A model generated the notes under the pieces. It did not search any database. It was not told where the DNA came from and was given only the letters and a program-made list of their open reading frames with translations. From NCBI GenBank assembly GCA_002490725.1, contig DKUN01000026.1, positions 1 to 23,822 on the forward strand: 23,822 bases of DNA, written 5' to 3'. Made by a program: the position numbers and the translations under genes. This DNA comes from Porphyromonadaceae bacterium UBA7203 (GTDB lineage: Bacteria; Bacteroidota; Bacteroidia; Bacteroidales; Muribaculaceae). This document shows positions 16,122 to 23,325 of this stretch, one piece after another (within the stretch, counting starts at the first letter, position 1; each line of letters begins with the position of its first letter).

Positions 16122-17064
16122 GGCTGTATCTGTCGTAGGTCACGCCCGTGCCGCCGTACGAGAATTTCTGACGCAACAGACCGGTGTTGAGATAACGTCC
16201 GTTATCCTCCGTCGATATTCCGAAATCGAAATATGGACGGTCTGCAAAAACATCAGTGATAAGATGATGGAACAACGGCGTGAGCAAATTCAGTTCGCGT
16301 GCCTGTGGCGTCGTGGCGATGTATTGCGCATGGGCCACCGTTCCCGTGTCGTACATGCACACTCCGGCCTGCGGCGCAGCCTCACCGTCAAGTTTCAACA
16401 CAAACACCCTGATGTTCTGAGGAAACCGGTCGCGAAGCATCTGCATTTCCCCGCACGTATGCACGGGATTCACGCCGTGCCGTTCCTGCAGGCAGTCGGT
16501 AAGCAATCCCATAAACGGGGCGACATTCGTTTCTTCACTGATTGTCAACGGCAAAGCCTGACTTTTCCGCAGATGCCGGCGCTGCATCTGATTGAATGTC
16601 ACGCCAACCCTAAGGTCTATGGCGCTGCTGAGTCCGCACCCGGTCCGCACGGCTCCGAGTCTGAACAGTGCATACAGGTCCTCGTCCGCCGGGGTCTTGC
16701 TGTAGATGTAGGGTATCCGTTTATAATCCAGCTCCTTGATTCCCTCTTTATGCCACACCTCGATTGCCTGTCCGAATATCTCCAACAGATCCTCGCCATC
16801 CAGATGACCCACAGGCGTAATCCAGCCGCCATACGTCAGTCCCTGATGGCTGTGCAACACCCCCGCGTCATCGATGTTGGCCGGCAGCAGGGCACGTAGT
16901 CTGCCGTTCTGATAAGCCATCCACGAGCAGTCGCGGAACCGGTCGCTGTGATAGTCCATATAGCCGCGTTGCAGCAGAAACGTTCCGTTGCGGCTTCGGG
17001 CCACAAAGTCATCCCATTCCGCTCTATGCGCGGGGCTGTAAAGTTCTACGCTTATCGTATCCAT
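16111..17064 (-). CDS. FemAB/GNAT-like acyltransferase (Acetyltransf_6 type)
   Basis: This 317-residue protein looks like a two-lobed GNAT/FemAB-type acyltransferase. The N-terminal lobe has WDDFVARSRNGTFLLQRGYMDYH (typical of FemAB-like GNATs). The C-terminal lobe has RVFVLKLDGEAAPQAGVCMYDTGTVAHAQYIATT, and DFGISTEDNGRYLNTGLLRQKFSYGG near the end. Related proteins transfer amino acids or acyl groups in peptidoglycan or exopolysaccharide synthesis; the substrate here is unknown. Its ATG lies 13 bases inside the end of the EnvC-like gene, so it is the distal gene of the dut operon. It meets the plus-strand glycosyltransferase tail-to-tail with an 11-bp overlap and no terminator between them. 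Confidence 0.78.
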   Translation of the reverse strand: MDTISVELYSPAHRAEWDDFVARSRNGTFLLQRGYMDYHSDRFRDCSWMAYQNGRLRALLPANIDDAGVLHSHQGLTYGGWITPVGHLDGEDLLEIFGQAIEVWHKEGIKELDYKRIPYIYSKTPADEDLYALFRLGAVRTGCGLSSAIDLRVGVTFNQMQRRHLRKSQALPLTISEETNVAPFMGLLTDCLQERHGVNPVHTCGEMQMLRDRFPQNIRVFVLKLDGEAAPQAGVCMYDTGTVAHAQYIATTPQARELNLLTPLFHHLITDVFADRPYFDFGISTEDNGRYLNTGLLRQKFSYGGTGVTYDRYSLKF

Positions 17065-18686
17065 GCCAATGGATCCTGTTTATCGCGGTTTTTCCACACC
17101 TCGAAGTGTATCTGACCGTGACCGGGCGAATCCTCGGAATCGGCCACACGTCCCACCGCGCTGCCCTGCTTCACCACGTCGCCCACTTTAACCGAAGCCG
17201 AAGCGAGGTTACCGTACACGGTGTAATACCCGCCATGGTTCACAATCACCACCGTCGAGAAACCGGGTATCATGTACACGCCCGAGACTTTGCCGGCATA
17301 CACAGCCTGTGCTGTGGCGCCACGCGCCACCTCGGCGTCGATGCCTGGATTGTCGTAGACCACATCGGGCAGATCGGGTAATGAATGCGGGCCGAAACGG
17401 CTTGTGATATTGAATGCGCCGCCCACGGGTCGGGGCAATGAGCCGCGCATGGAGGCGAAGTTAGAGCCCCCTGCCGGCTTCGAGCCGGATGCAGATGCGG
17501 ACGATGACCCGGACGGCGCGGAGGCACGCGGCCGGCGGTTGCGGGCCTCGACATATTCCCTGCCGCTGTTACCGGCATTCTTCTGCGGTTCTGTCTTTTC
17601 CTGCTTCGGCTGCTGTTTCGGCGCGGCCTGCTTCGGCTGTTTGGGCCTACGCTTGCGCTGCTCCTTGGCCTTGGTCTCCTTCGGTTTCTCCTTTGCCGGT
17701 TCTTTTGCCCCCTCGGCTTTACCCGGTTTCGGAGTCATGGCAAGCTCGCGGTCGCGGGCCGCTTTTTCTTCTGCGGCGCGTTGCTCGGCGGCTCTTTTCT
17801 CTGCTGCGAGGCGTTCGGCTTCACGCTGCTCTGCGGCGCGCTGTTCGGCGGCTATCAACGCGGCCACGCGTCCCTTCAGGGCGTTCGCTTCCTGCTGCTT
17901 CTGCGCTAAGTGCGTCTTCAGCGCGCTGCCGTTGGCCTTGAGCTGAACCACTATCGCATCCTGTTTGCTGTATTGCGTCTCAAGCTGCTTCTGTGCCGTC
18001 ACGTTCCTTGCCAATGCCTTGCCGTACATGTCACGGCTCTGGGCCAGTGCGGCACGTTCCCGATTCAGCACGTTCAGCTCATTCTGTATCTCGTCGGTCT
18101 GCTTCTTGCGCCACTCCGAGAATTCGCGCAGATAGCGCATACGGCGCCGGGCCTCGCCGAAGCTCTTGGACGAGAATAGGTATGCCAATGTCGAATTGCT
18201 TCCCTTGCGCTTGCGCACCGCCTTCACGGCCTTAAGGTATTCGCCGCGCATACGGGCCACTTCCTTGTCGCCCTGCGCTATCTTGCCTTCAAGCGTGCCG
18301 ATGCGGTTCTGAAGCGTGGTCACCTGGTTGCGTGTGGCGGCCACCTGCCTCTTTGCCGTCTCTATGTCACCCTGCAGTTTGCCCAGCTCGGCAAGGTTGC
18401 GGCTCACCTGACGGTCGTTCTCCTTTATCTTCCTGCGGGTCTCGGCTATCTCGGCCTGGGCCGCCTGCTGCCTGCGCTGCAGTTCGGCTTTGCTTTCGGG
18501 CGCTTTCTTAACTGCCTTAGTCCCCGTTTTGCGGGTCTGACGTTTCTTTGTGTTTTTGACAGTCTGCTTCTCTGTCCTGGCCTTATTCTTTCGGCTCTGC
18601 CCGGACTGTGCCACGGGCTCGCCGAAAGCCGCCACGACTGTCATCGCGGCTAAAAGTATGGATATTGCTCTGTTACAAACGCCCAT
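17052..18686 (-). CDS. EnvC-like coiled-coil protein with a degenerate M23/LytM domain
   Basis: This 544-residue periplasmic protein has an N-terminal signal peptide (about 1-25) and a basic K/R/T-rich stretch. A long coiled coil follows (about 65-280; many Q/E/K/R heptads). Next are an AEQRAAE-type repeat block (about 280-315), a low-complexity Pro/Lys/Gln linker (about 325-380), and a C-terminal LytM fold (about 425-544). The peptidase site is degraded. The HxxxD position reads NPGID (His to Asn at 446), the YAHL position reads YGNL (N493), and HxH reads QIH (Q525, H527). It therefore probably activates separate cell-wall amidases during division, as E. coli EnvC does, and does not cleave peptidoglycan itself. 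It sits 48 nt after the DUF4292 gene in the dut operon. Confidence 0.87.
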   Translation of the reverse strand: MGVCNRAISILLAAMTVVAAFGEPVAQSGQSRKNKARTEKQTVKNTKKRQTRKTGTKAVKKAPESKAELQRRQQAAQAEIAETRRKIKENDRQVSRNLAELGKLQGDIETAKRQVAATRNQVTTLQNRIGTLEGKIAQGDKEVARMRGEYLKAVKAVRKRKGSNSTLAYLFSSKSFGEARRRMRYLREFSEWRKKQTDEIQNELNVLNRERAALAQSRDMYGKALARNVTAQKQLETQYSKQDAIVVQLKANGSALKTHLAQKQQEANALKGRVAALIAAEQRAAEQREAERLAAEKRAAEQRAAEEKAARDRELAMTPKPGKAEGAKEPAKEKPKETKAKEQRKRRPKQPKQAAPKQQPKQEKTEPQKNAGNSGREYVEARNRRPRASAPSGSSSASASGSKPAGGSNFASMRGSLPRPVGGAFNITSRFGPHSLPDLPDVVYDNPGIDAEVARGATAQAVYAGKVSGVYMIPGFSTVVIVNHGGYYTVYGNLASASVKVGDVVKQGSAVGRVADSEDSPGHGQIHFEVWKNRDKQDPLAWIR

Positions 18687-18734
18687 GTCATGTTGTTCCG
18701 GAAGCCTTTATCACAGCTGCCGAAATATAAATTG

Positions 18735-19586
18735 TTACTTGTAGTTGGTCACGAATTCGGAGAATGTGACTTTCTGATATCTGTCCAGATTGATGGAGCT
18801 CATCCTGTTGCCGCCCCACTTCACGCTGCTGAAATCCAGCTGTCCCTCTATCCGCTTCTTAGGCAGCTGCAGATCCAGGCCCAGGGTCATGCCGCCTCCG
18901 GCATAGTCGTAGGTCAGCGTGGCGGTCTCGGTGCGGCCCTGCATCATGCCGTACAATACCTGTGTGCGGCCGTTGGCGTTCACCACATATCCGTACTGCA
19001 GGCCCGATTCCTCCCCCTCGCGGTTGGGCACCACTATCCATTCGCCGTTGTTCTCGCGCTCGAACTGCACGTCCTTCAGCAGCCCCATGCTTAACTCCCC
19101 TTTGCCTAATATCACGATACGGCCCAGCAACAGGCTCTGCACCTGGTCCAGCAGTCCGTGGTCGCGGCTCATAGCGGCCTCGGCGCTTTCGCGCACGTAT
19201 GTTTTCTTGTATTTGTTCACCACCAGCACCTCGCTCGGAGTGATTTCGGCACGTCCCACTTCGCCGATGAACGGCGCGCTGACCGACAGCTGTATCAGTT
19301 CCCCCTTCTCCATGTATATCCTGACCGTGGGCGACACGGGCAGCTTCAGCATTGAGGTGCGCAGTTTGCCGGTAAAGCTGGCGCTTTGCCACTCCGTATA
19401 GCCGTTCAGAATCTTGTTCACTATCTCCAGGGCTTCCTCGTCAAGCTCCAGGGCGCTCTGGCCCGGAGTGTTACCGGTCTGCTCCTGACTCGCTTTCTCT
19501 CCGGAAGTCTTGCGGGCCTTCTTGGCTCCGTAAGCCGGCGCCATAGTTATGGCCGCTATTATGGCTATGATTATTCCTTTCTTCAT
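18735..19586 (-). CDS. DUF4292 domain-containing exported protein
   Basis: This 283-residue protein starts with a signal peptide (MKKGIIIAIIAAITMAPAYGA), then a short charged linker and a beta-rich domain. The domain matches the DUF4292 family found in Bacteroidetes (stretches such as SFTGKLRTSMLKLP, IQLSVSAPFIGEVGRAEITPSEV and NLDRYQKVTFSEF). DUF4292 is thought to share the lipid-binding LolA/LolB-like fold, but I recall this from family knowledge and cannot see it directly. There is no lipobox cysteine in the signal peptide. The function is unknown. It lies 19 nt after the TPR gene and upstream of the EnvC-like gene; an envelope role is inferred from that operon. Confidence 0.85.
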   Translation of the reverse strand: MKKGIIIAIIAAITMAPAYGAKKARKTSGEKASQEQTGNTPGQSALELDEEALEIVNKILNGYTEWQSASFTGKLRTSMLKLPVSPTVRIYMEKGELIQLSVSAPFIGEVGRAEITPSEVLVVNKYKKTYVRESAEAAMSRDHGLLDQVQSLLLGRIVILGKGELSMGLLKDVQFERENNGEWIVVPNREGEESGLQYGYVVNANGRTQVLYGMMQGRTETATLTYDYAGGGMTLGLDLQLPKKRIEGQLDFSSVKWGGNRMSSINLDRYQKVTFSEFVTNYK

Positions 19587-19605
19587 CTTATTTGCGTCTG
19601 GCCTG

Positions 19606-21408
19606 TCATTTCAGGGCCTTTTCTATTTTGGCACGAAGCTCCTCCGAATTGTCCGGTTTCTGCTCCAGTGCCTTCTGATAATATTTTATTGCTTCTTCCT
19701 TGTTTCCTGTCTTGACCAGCATATCGGCGTAATGCGACATCGCCTCCGGATCGAGTATGCCGGCCTTCTCCATCAGCTCAATGGTTTTCTTCTGTGTTTC
19801 CAGCGCCTCGTCGGTGCGCCCCATCAGATAGAGTATCCAGGCGTAAGTGTCCATGTACACCGGATTCTCGGCATTGTCTCCCCTCAGCGACCTCTCGCTC
19901 AGTTTCAGTGCCTCCTCCTTGTCGCCGCCGTTGGTCACGCTGAAATAGGCGTAATTGTTGGCGGCCATGGCATTGTCGGGATTCAACGTCAGGGCGTTGC
20001 GGTAGTCGCGGTATGCGCTCACGGTGTCCTTCATCATATAGGCGGCGTCGCCCATCGACGTGATGATGTCACTCAGGAAGTTCAGGTCCTCCATCGTGAT
20101 GTCGCGGCGCACATCTTTCGACAGATTAATTTCCTTGTCTGTGTTCAGGCCGGAGTCTATGTCATTCACCATCTTGCGGTACAGGCTGAGCGCCTCGACA
20201 TAGCGATCGTCGTTCTGCAGCAGCATGGCGCAGTAACGCTCCAGATTCTTGTCGCCGGCGCCATGTTTCTCGGCCTCGGCGTAGACTGCAAGGGCGTCGT
20301 CGGTACGTTTCCCCGAACCGAGGTAATATATCTTCTGGCGGTAATAGTCGGGATTGCCGGGGTCCATGTCTATGGCGTAGCCTATCTGCTCGGCGGCTTC
20401 GTCAAACTTCCCTTTGGCGGCATTGTAGCGTGCCGACAGGTTCAGCACGTCGGCCTCGTGCGGATACTGCGTCTGCAGCACCGAGAACAGGTAGTCGCCG
20501 CGTTCGGTGTTCTGCTTGTCCTCCATCAACTTTTGCAGGTACTGCGACAGCAGCCCCACTTTCTGCATCAGGTCCAGGTCTTCGGTCAGCAGCACTTCGT
20601 ACACTTTCGTGTCGTAGGCTGACGAATCTCCGAGCTGACGGTACATCTCCATCAGCGCCATCTTCGGGCCGCTCGATTCGGGCGCGAGTTCCTCGGCCTT
20701 CCGGTACATCACCATGGCCGAATCCCTTTTGTCCAGCACTTCGTACAGGTTCCCTTTCAATATCAGATAACTGTATTCCCTCGGGTCGCTGGCTATCAGA
20801 CGGTCAACTTCGCGCACCGCCCCCAACGAGTCCTTGTCCTCCATGTAGAGGGTCATCTTGTTCAGTGTCAGCGGCGCGCTCTTGCCCTCCAGTTTCTCGT
20901 AGCGGTCCATGGCCTCTATGGCCTTCGTGCCCTGGCCGTGGTTGCTGTATGCGTCCGACAGATATATCAGCACGTTGCTGTTGTCGGGATAACGCTCGGC
21001 CAGACGCTCCAACACTCGTATGCCCTCGCGGGTGGTGTCCATGTTCTGCGCCATGTAGCCGTAGAAGATTCCCTCCTCTATGTCGTCGGGATATGCATCC
21101 ACATACCGGCGCAGCATCGACATAGTGGTCTTCATTCCCACGCTGTCGTTGAACGCCACGCGCGACATCAGCCTCTCCTGGGCCGCCATGTACTGAGCCG
21201 CCTTATTGTCCGGATCCAGCTGGCACGCCCGCTTGAAGCACTCGTAGCCGGCATCGTCACGGTCAGCAGCCATCTGGCGCAGACCCTCGTAATAATAGTA
21301 TCGCGACTTCTCGCGGTCAGTCTTGCTGACGGACGCACCACGGCCCGCCATGGCGAACACCACGGCCAAAACCGCAATTACAGATATTATTGTCCTGTTA
21401 CCTTTCAC
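19606..21408 (-). CDS. Tetratricopeptide repeat protein, exported or membrane-anchored
   Basis: This 600-residue protein starts with a GTG codon (21408-21406) and a hydrophobic N-terminus (TIISVIAVLAVVFAMAG) that acts as a signal peptide or anchor. The rest is almost entirely helical TPR-like repeats, clear at about 30-65 (YYYEGLRQMAADRDDAGYECFKRACQLDPDN), 120-160, 205-245, 320-360 and 460-595. The last two repeats, SHYADMLVKTGNKEEAIKYYQKALEQKPDN, are near-consensus. TPR superhelices bind protein partners; none is identifiable here. It lies 12 nt downstream of dut and 19 nt upstream of the DUF4292 gene. The GTG start is favoured because later methionines would remove the signal sequence. Confidence 0.88.
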   Translation of the reverse strand: MKGNRTIISVIAVLAVVFAMAGRGASVSKTDREKSRYYYYEGLRQMAADRDDAGYECFKRACQLDPDNKAAQYMAAQERLMSRVAFNDSVGMKTTMSMLRRYVDAYPDDIEEGIFYGYMAQNMDTTREGIRVLERLAERYPDNSNVLIYLSDAYSNHGQGTKAIEAMDRYEKLEGKSAPLTLNKMTLYMEDKDSLGAVREVDRLIASDPREYSYLILKGNLYEVLDKRDSAMVMYRKAEELAPESSGPKMALMEMYRQLGDSSAYDTKVYEVLLTEDLDLMQKVGLLSQYLQKLMEDKQNTERGDYLFSVLQTQYPHEADVLNLSARYNAAKGKFDEAAEQIGYAIDMDPGNPDYYRQKIYYLGSGKRTDDALAVYAEAEKHGAGDKNLERYCAMLLQNDDRYVEALSLYRKMVNDIDSGLNTDKEINLSKDVRRDITMEDLNFLSDIITSMGDAAYMMKDTVSAYRDYRNALTLNPDNAMAANNYAYFSVTNGGDKEEALKLSERSLRGDNAENPVYMDTYAWILYLMGRTDEALETQKKTIELMEKAGILDPEAMSHYADMLVKTGNKEEAIKYYQKALEQKPDNSEELRAKIEKALK

Positions 21409-21420
21409 TCTGTTCGATCC

Positions 21421-21858
21421 TTACTCTCCCGTATGGCCGTAGCCTCCCTCGCCGCGCACCGTGTTGTCAAGTATCAGCACCTCGTTCCATTTCACCTGTG
21501 CGAAGGATGCCACCACCATCTGCGCTATACGGTCTCCGTTCTTTATCTCGAAGTCCTCCTGGCCCAGATTGATCAGCACCACGCCTATTTCACCGCGATA
21601 ATCCGAGTCGATGGTGCCCGGCGTGTTCAGCACCGTCACGCCGTATTTCAGGGCCAGCCCGGAGCGCGGACGTATCTGTGCCTCGTATCCGTCAGGCAGC
21701 TCTATCTTCAGTCCCGTGGGTATCAGCCTGCGCTCCCCGGGATGCAGAGTCACCGTCCCGTCCAGCATCGCGTGTATGTCCATCCCCGCCGAGCCGCTCG
21801 TAGCATACGACGGCAACGAAACTCCCTGTTCTCTTACTACGCTTAATGTGATTTCCAT
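21421..21858 (-). CDS. dut: dUTP diphosphatase
   Basis: This is a 145-residue trimeric-type dUTPase that hydrolyses dUTP to dUMP, keeping uracil out of DNA and feeding thymidylate synthesis. All five motifs are present. These are SAGMDIHA (motif 1, about 23-30), PRSGLALK (64-71), GTIDSDYRGEIG with catalytic D84 (81-92), GDRIAQMVV (108-116) and RGEGGYGHTG (135-144). In the last, Tyr replaces the usual Phe stacking residue. A GTG seven codons upstream could also start translation; the ATG at 21858 matches family length. It is the first gene of a five-gene operon whose other members look envelope-related. Confidence 0.95.
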   Translation of the reverse strand: MEITLSVVREQGVSLPSYATSGSAGMDIHAMLDGTVTLHPGERRLIPTGLKIELPDGYEAQIRPRSGLALKYGVTVLNTPGTIDSDYRGEIGVVLINLGQEDFEIKNGDRIAQMVVASFAQVKWNEVLILDNTVRGEGGYGHTGE

Positions 21859-21925
21859 ATCGCTGTTTTTTATCGGCACCGGGATAATTCCCCTACCGGA
21901 AGCTGTCTGTTTAAATATGCAACTG

Positions 21926-21933
21926 CAAATTTA
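21926..21933 (-). promoter_or_regulatory. -7 box of the dut operon
   Basis: The minus strand reads TAAATTTG, a perfect -7 match, about 68 nt before the dut ATG. It abuts the terminator of the upstream ferredoxin gene. No clear TTTG -33 box is present at normal spacing. Confidence 0.6.
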
Positions 21934-21934
21934 A

Positions 21935-21977
21935 CAAAAAAATAGCCGTCTCTGCTTAGAAACGGCTATAATTTTTT
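21935..21977. terminator. Terminator of the ferredoxin gene (bidirectional appearance)
   Basis: ATAGCCGT (21942-21949) pairs with ACGGCTAT (21962-21969) around a 12-nt loop. On the minus strand it is followed by a T-tract (A7 at 21935-21941 on the plus strand); the plus strand also has T6 at 21972-21977. It ends the ferredoxin transcript about 20 nt after its stop. Confidence 0.85.
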
Positions 21978-21997
21978 CGTATTTAACGATTTTGTCC

Positions 21998-22165
21998 TTA
22001 TCCCTCCTCGATTGCGTCGTTAGGACATACGGATGCACAGCTGCCACAGCTGATGCAGGTATCGGGATCGATGTGGTAGATCTCGCCCTCGGAGATTGCC
22101 TCTACAGGACATACGGAAATACATGTACCGCAGGCTACGCAGCGGTCGGTGATTACATAAGCCAT
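21998..22165 (-). CDS. 2[4Fe-4S] ferredoxin
   Basis: This 55-residue bacterial-type ferredoxin begins MAYVITDRCVACGTC and ends in DAIEEG. The two cluster motifs are complete: C9, C12, C15, C19 (CVACGTCISVCP) and C37, C40, C43, C47 (CISCGSCASVCP). It is a soluble low-potential electron carrier, fitting an anaerobe with ferredoxin-dependent oxidoreductases. It is monocistronic, with a strong TTTG-N19-TAAATTTG promoter upstream and a hairpin terminator downstream. The plus-strand frame opposite it is only an antisense shadow. Its redox partner cannot be inferred from the neighbours. Confidence 0.95.
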   Translation of the reverse strand: MAYVITDRCVACGTCISVCPVEAISEGEIYHIDPDTCISCGSCASVCPNDAIEEG

Positions 22166-22196
22166 TGTTTATTCTTTTTAATGATTTATTTCCCTG

Positions 22197-22228
22197 TTTG
22201 TTATTGCCGGGCGCATTTATTAATTTTG
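22197..22228 (+). promoter_or_regulatory. Possible outer promoter for the GT2 gene
   Basis: TTTG (22197-22200) and TAATTTTG (22221-22228) are spaced by 20 nt, an ideal Bacteroidetes promoter geometry. It fires away from the ferredoxin gene, from within that gene's leader region. It would give the GT2 gene a leader of about 110 nt. Confidence 0.4.
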
Positions 22229-22252
22229 CACCGACAATTGCTTTTGCAATTG

Positions 22253-22283
22253 CAAATTTAATTGTTTTTTTAAAATTCACAAA
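22253..22283 (-). promoter_or_regulatory. Promoter of the ferredoxin gene
   Basis: On the minus strand TTTG (22283-22280) and TAAATTTG (22260-22253) are separated by 19 nt. Transcription should start near 22246, leaving about 80 nt of leader. A 14-nt palindrome TTTGCAATTGCAAA (22243-22256) overlaps the -7 box and start site. Confidence 0.75.
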
Positions 22284-22305
22284 AAATACCCTATTATAAT
22301 TACCG

Positions 22306-22313
22306 TATTTTTG
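22306..22313 (+). promoter_or_regulatory. -7 box upstream of the GT2 gene
   Basis: TATTTTTG followed by C fits the -7 consensus and lies 29 nt before the ATG at 22343. A -33 TTTG is not evident. Confidence 0.5.
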
Positions 22314-22342
22314 CAATTCTTTTACCAAACCCCATTTGATTC

Positions 22343-23248
22343 ATGGATAACATCGATAATAACAAGCCCGATACCATAAATAAGGTACAAGACTCTTATA
22401 TGGTACCGGACACTAATAAAGTACAAGATGCTGATAAGGTAATGTCTCGGGATTCTTGCCTCTCCGATTCTGCTCCGCTGATTTCGGTCATCACCATCAC
22501 ATATAATGCAGCGTCTGTCATCAGGCCTACGCTTCAGTCTTTGAATAGCCAGACATTTCGCAACTTCGAGCACCTGGTTATAGACGGCGCCTCCAAAGAC
22601 GACACTGTGTCGATAGTCAGGGGAATGTGTCCTGATTCCATCATTCGCAGCGAACCCGACCGTGGGCTCTATGACGCCATGAACAAAGGACTCCGTGCGG
22701 CCAAAGGCAAGTATCTTCTGTTTCTGAACGCCGGCGACGCGCTTCACACGCCCGATACACTCCGGCATTATGCAGACGCGGCGCGCCTGAATGGCAAAAA
22801 CCCTCTTAATGCGGATGAAAATGCAGATTCCAGGCAATTATATGCCGATATTATTTACGGTGATACTATCGTGGTGGATTCCGGCCGCAATTTCGTGAAG
22901 CCCCGCCATCTCTCCGTGCCTGAGAGACTGACATTCCGGTCATTTGCAAACGGAATGCTTGTGTGTCATCAGGCATTCATGGTGCGTCGCGACCTCGCGC
23001 CGGAATATGACCTGCAATATCGTTTCAGCGCCGATTACGAATGGACCCTCAGCTGTCTCAAGGCCGCTGATCCCGACCACAACGTCAACCTTCACACGGT
23101 CACCATCGACTATCTCAGTGACGGCATGACCGACAAGAATCATAGCGCCAGCCTCAAGGAGCGCTACCGCATCATGTGCCGCTACTACGGCACCATCCCC
23201 ACCCTCCTCCGCCATATTCGCTTCCTCCTCCGCCACTTCCGCTTCTAA
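22343..23248 (+). CDS. Glycosyltransferase family 2 protein
   Basis: This 301-residue GT-A fold glycosyltransferase has its core at residue 46 with LISVITITYNAA, then VIDGASKDDTV (79-89). The segment SEPDRGLYDAMNKGLRAAKGKYLLFLNAGD (103-132), whose NAGD replaces the usual DxD, is characteristic of the WcaA/colanic-acid-type GT2 subgroup. CHQAFMVRR and FSADYEWTL follow in the acceptor region. It probably builds a surface polysaccharide or glycoprotein glycan; the substrate is unknown. The first 33 residues are a hydrophilic tail with a 12-residue repeat (NKVQD twice) not typical of the family. The ATG at 22442 would give a conventional N-terminus. No other glycan-locus genes adjoin it on this side. 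Confidence 0.87.
   Translation: MDNIDNNKPDTINKVQDSYMVPDTNKVQDADKVMSRDSCLSDSAPLISVITITYNAASVIRPTLQSLNSQTFRNFEHLVIDGASKDDTVSIVRGMCPDSIIRSEPDRGLYDAMNKGLRAAKGKYLLFLNAGDALHTPDTLRHYADAARLNGKNPLNADENADSRQLYADIIYGDTIVVDSGRNFVKPRHLSVPERLTFRSFANGMLVCHQAFMVRRDLAPEYDLQYRFSADYEWTLSCLKAADPDHNVNLHTVTIDYLSDGMTDKNHSASLKERYRIMCRYYGTIPTLLRHIRFLLRHFRF
22379..22440 (+). repeat. Short in-frame repeat in the GT2 N-terminal tail
   Basis: AATAAGGTACAAGAC (22379-22393) recurs as AATAAAGTACAAGAT (22415-22429), 36 nt apart. A truncated GATAAGGTA follows at 22433-22441. In translation this gives NKVQD, NKVQD, DKV. It keeps frame with the glycosyltransferase. Confidence 0.6.
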
Positions 23249-23277
23249 TCCGTCACCCCCGCTTCCTCCTCCGTCAC
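23219..23277 (+). repeat. Direct repeat spanning the GT2 stop codon
   Basis: CGCTTCCTCCTCCGCCAC (23219-23236) recurs as CGCTTCCTCCTCCGTCAC (23260-23277), 17 of 18 identical and 41 nt apart. The first copy is inside the last codons of the glycosyltransferase and the second is after the stop. The final basic/aromatic residues (RFLLRHFRF) are encoded by it. Confidence 0.6.
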
Positions 23278-23325
23278 CTCAATAAATTATAGTGGTGCGG
23301 ACACTCTATTGAACTACTGTATTAA

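Noticed and set aside
19549..20622. 357-codon open frame on the plus strand, opposite the TPR gene
   Set aside because: It is antisense to a clear TPR protein. Its His/Val/Gly-rich translation is the usual shadow of such repeats.
20938..21846. 302-codon open frame on the plus strand, across dut and the TPR gene
   Set aside because: It is antisense to two convincing genes, including dut with all five motifs, and its translation has no family signature.
22020..22328. 102-codon minus-strand open frame over the ferredoxin gene
   Set aside because: It is in a different frame from the 55-residue ferredoxin, whose two complete CxxCxxCxxxCP motifs make it the real gene. The longer frame has no motif and crosses the promoter.
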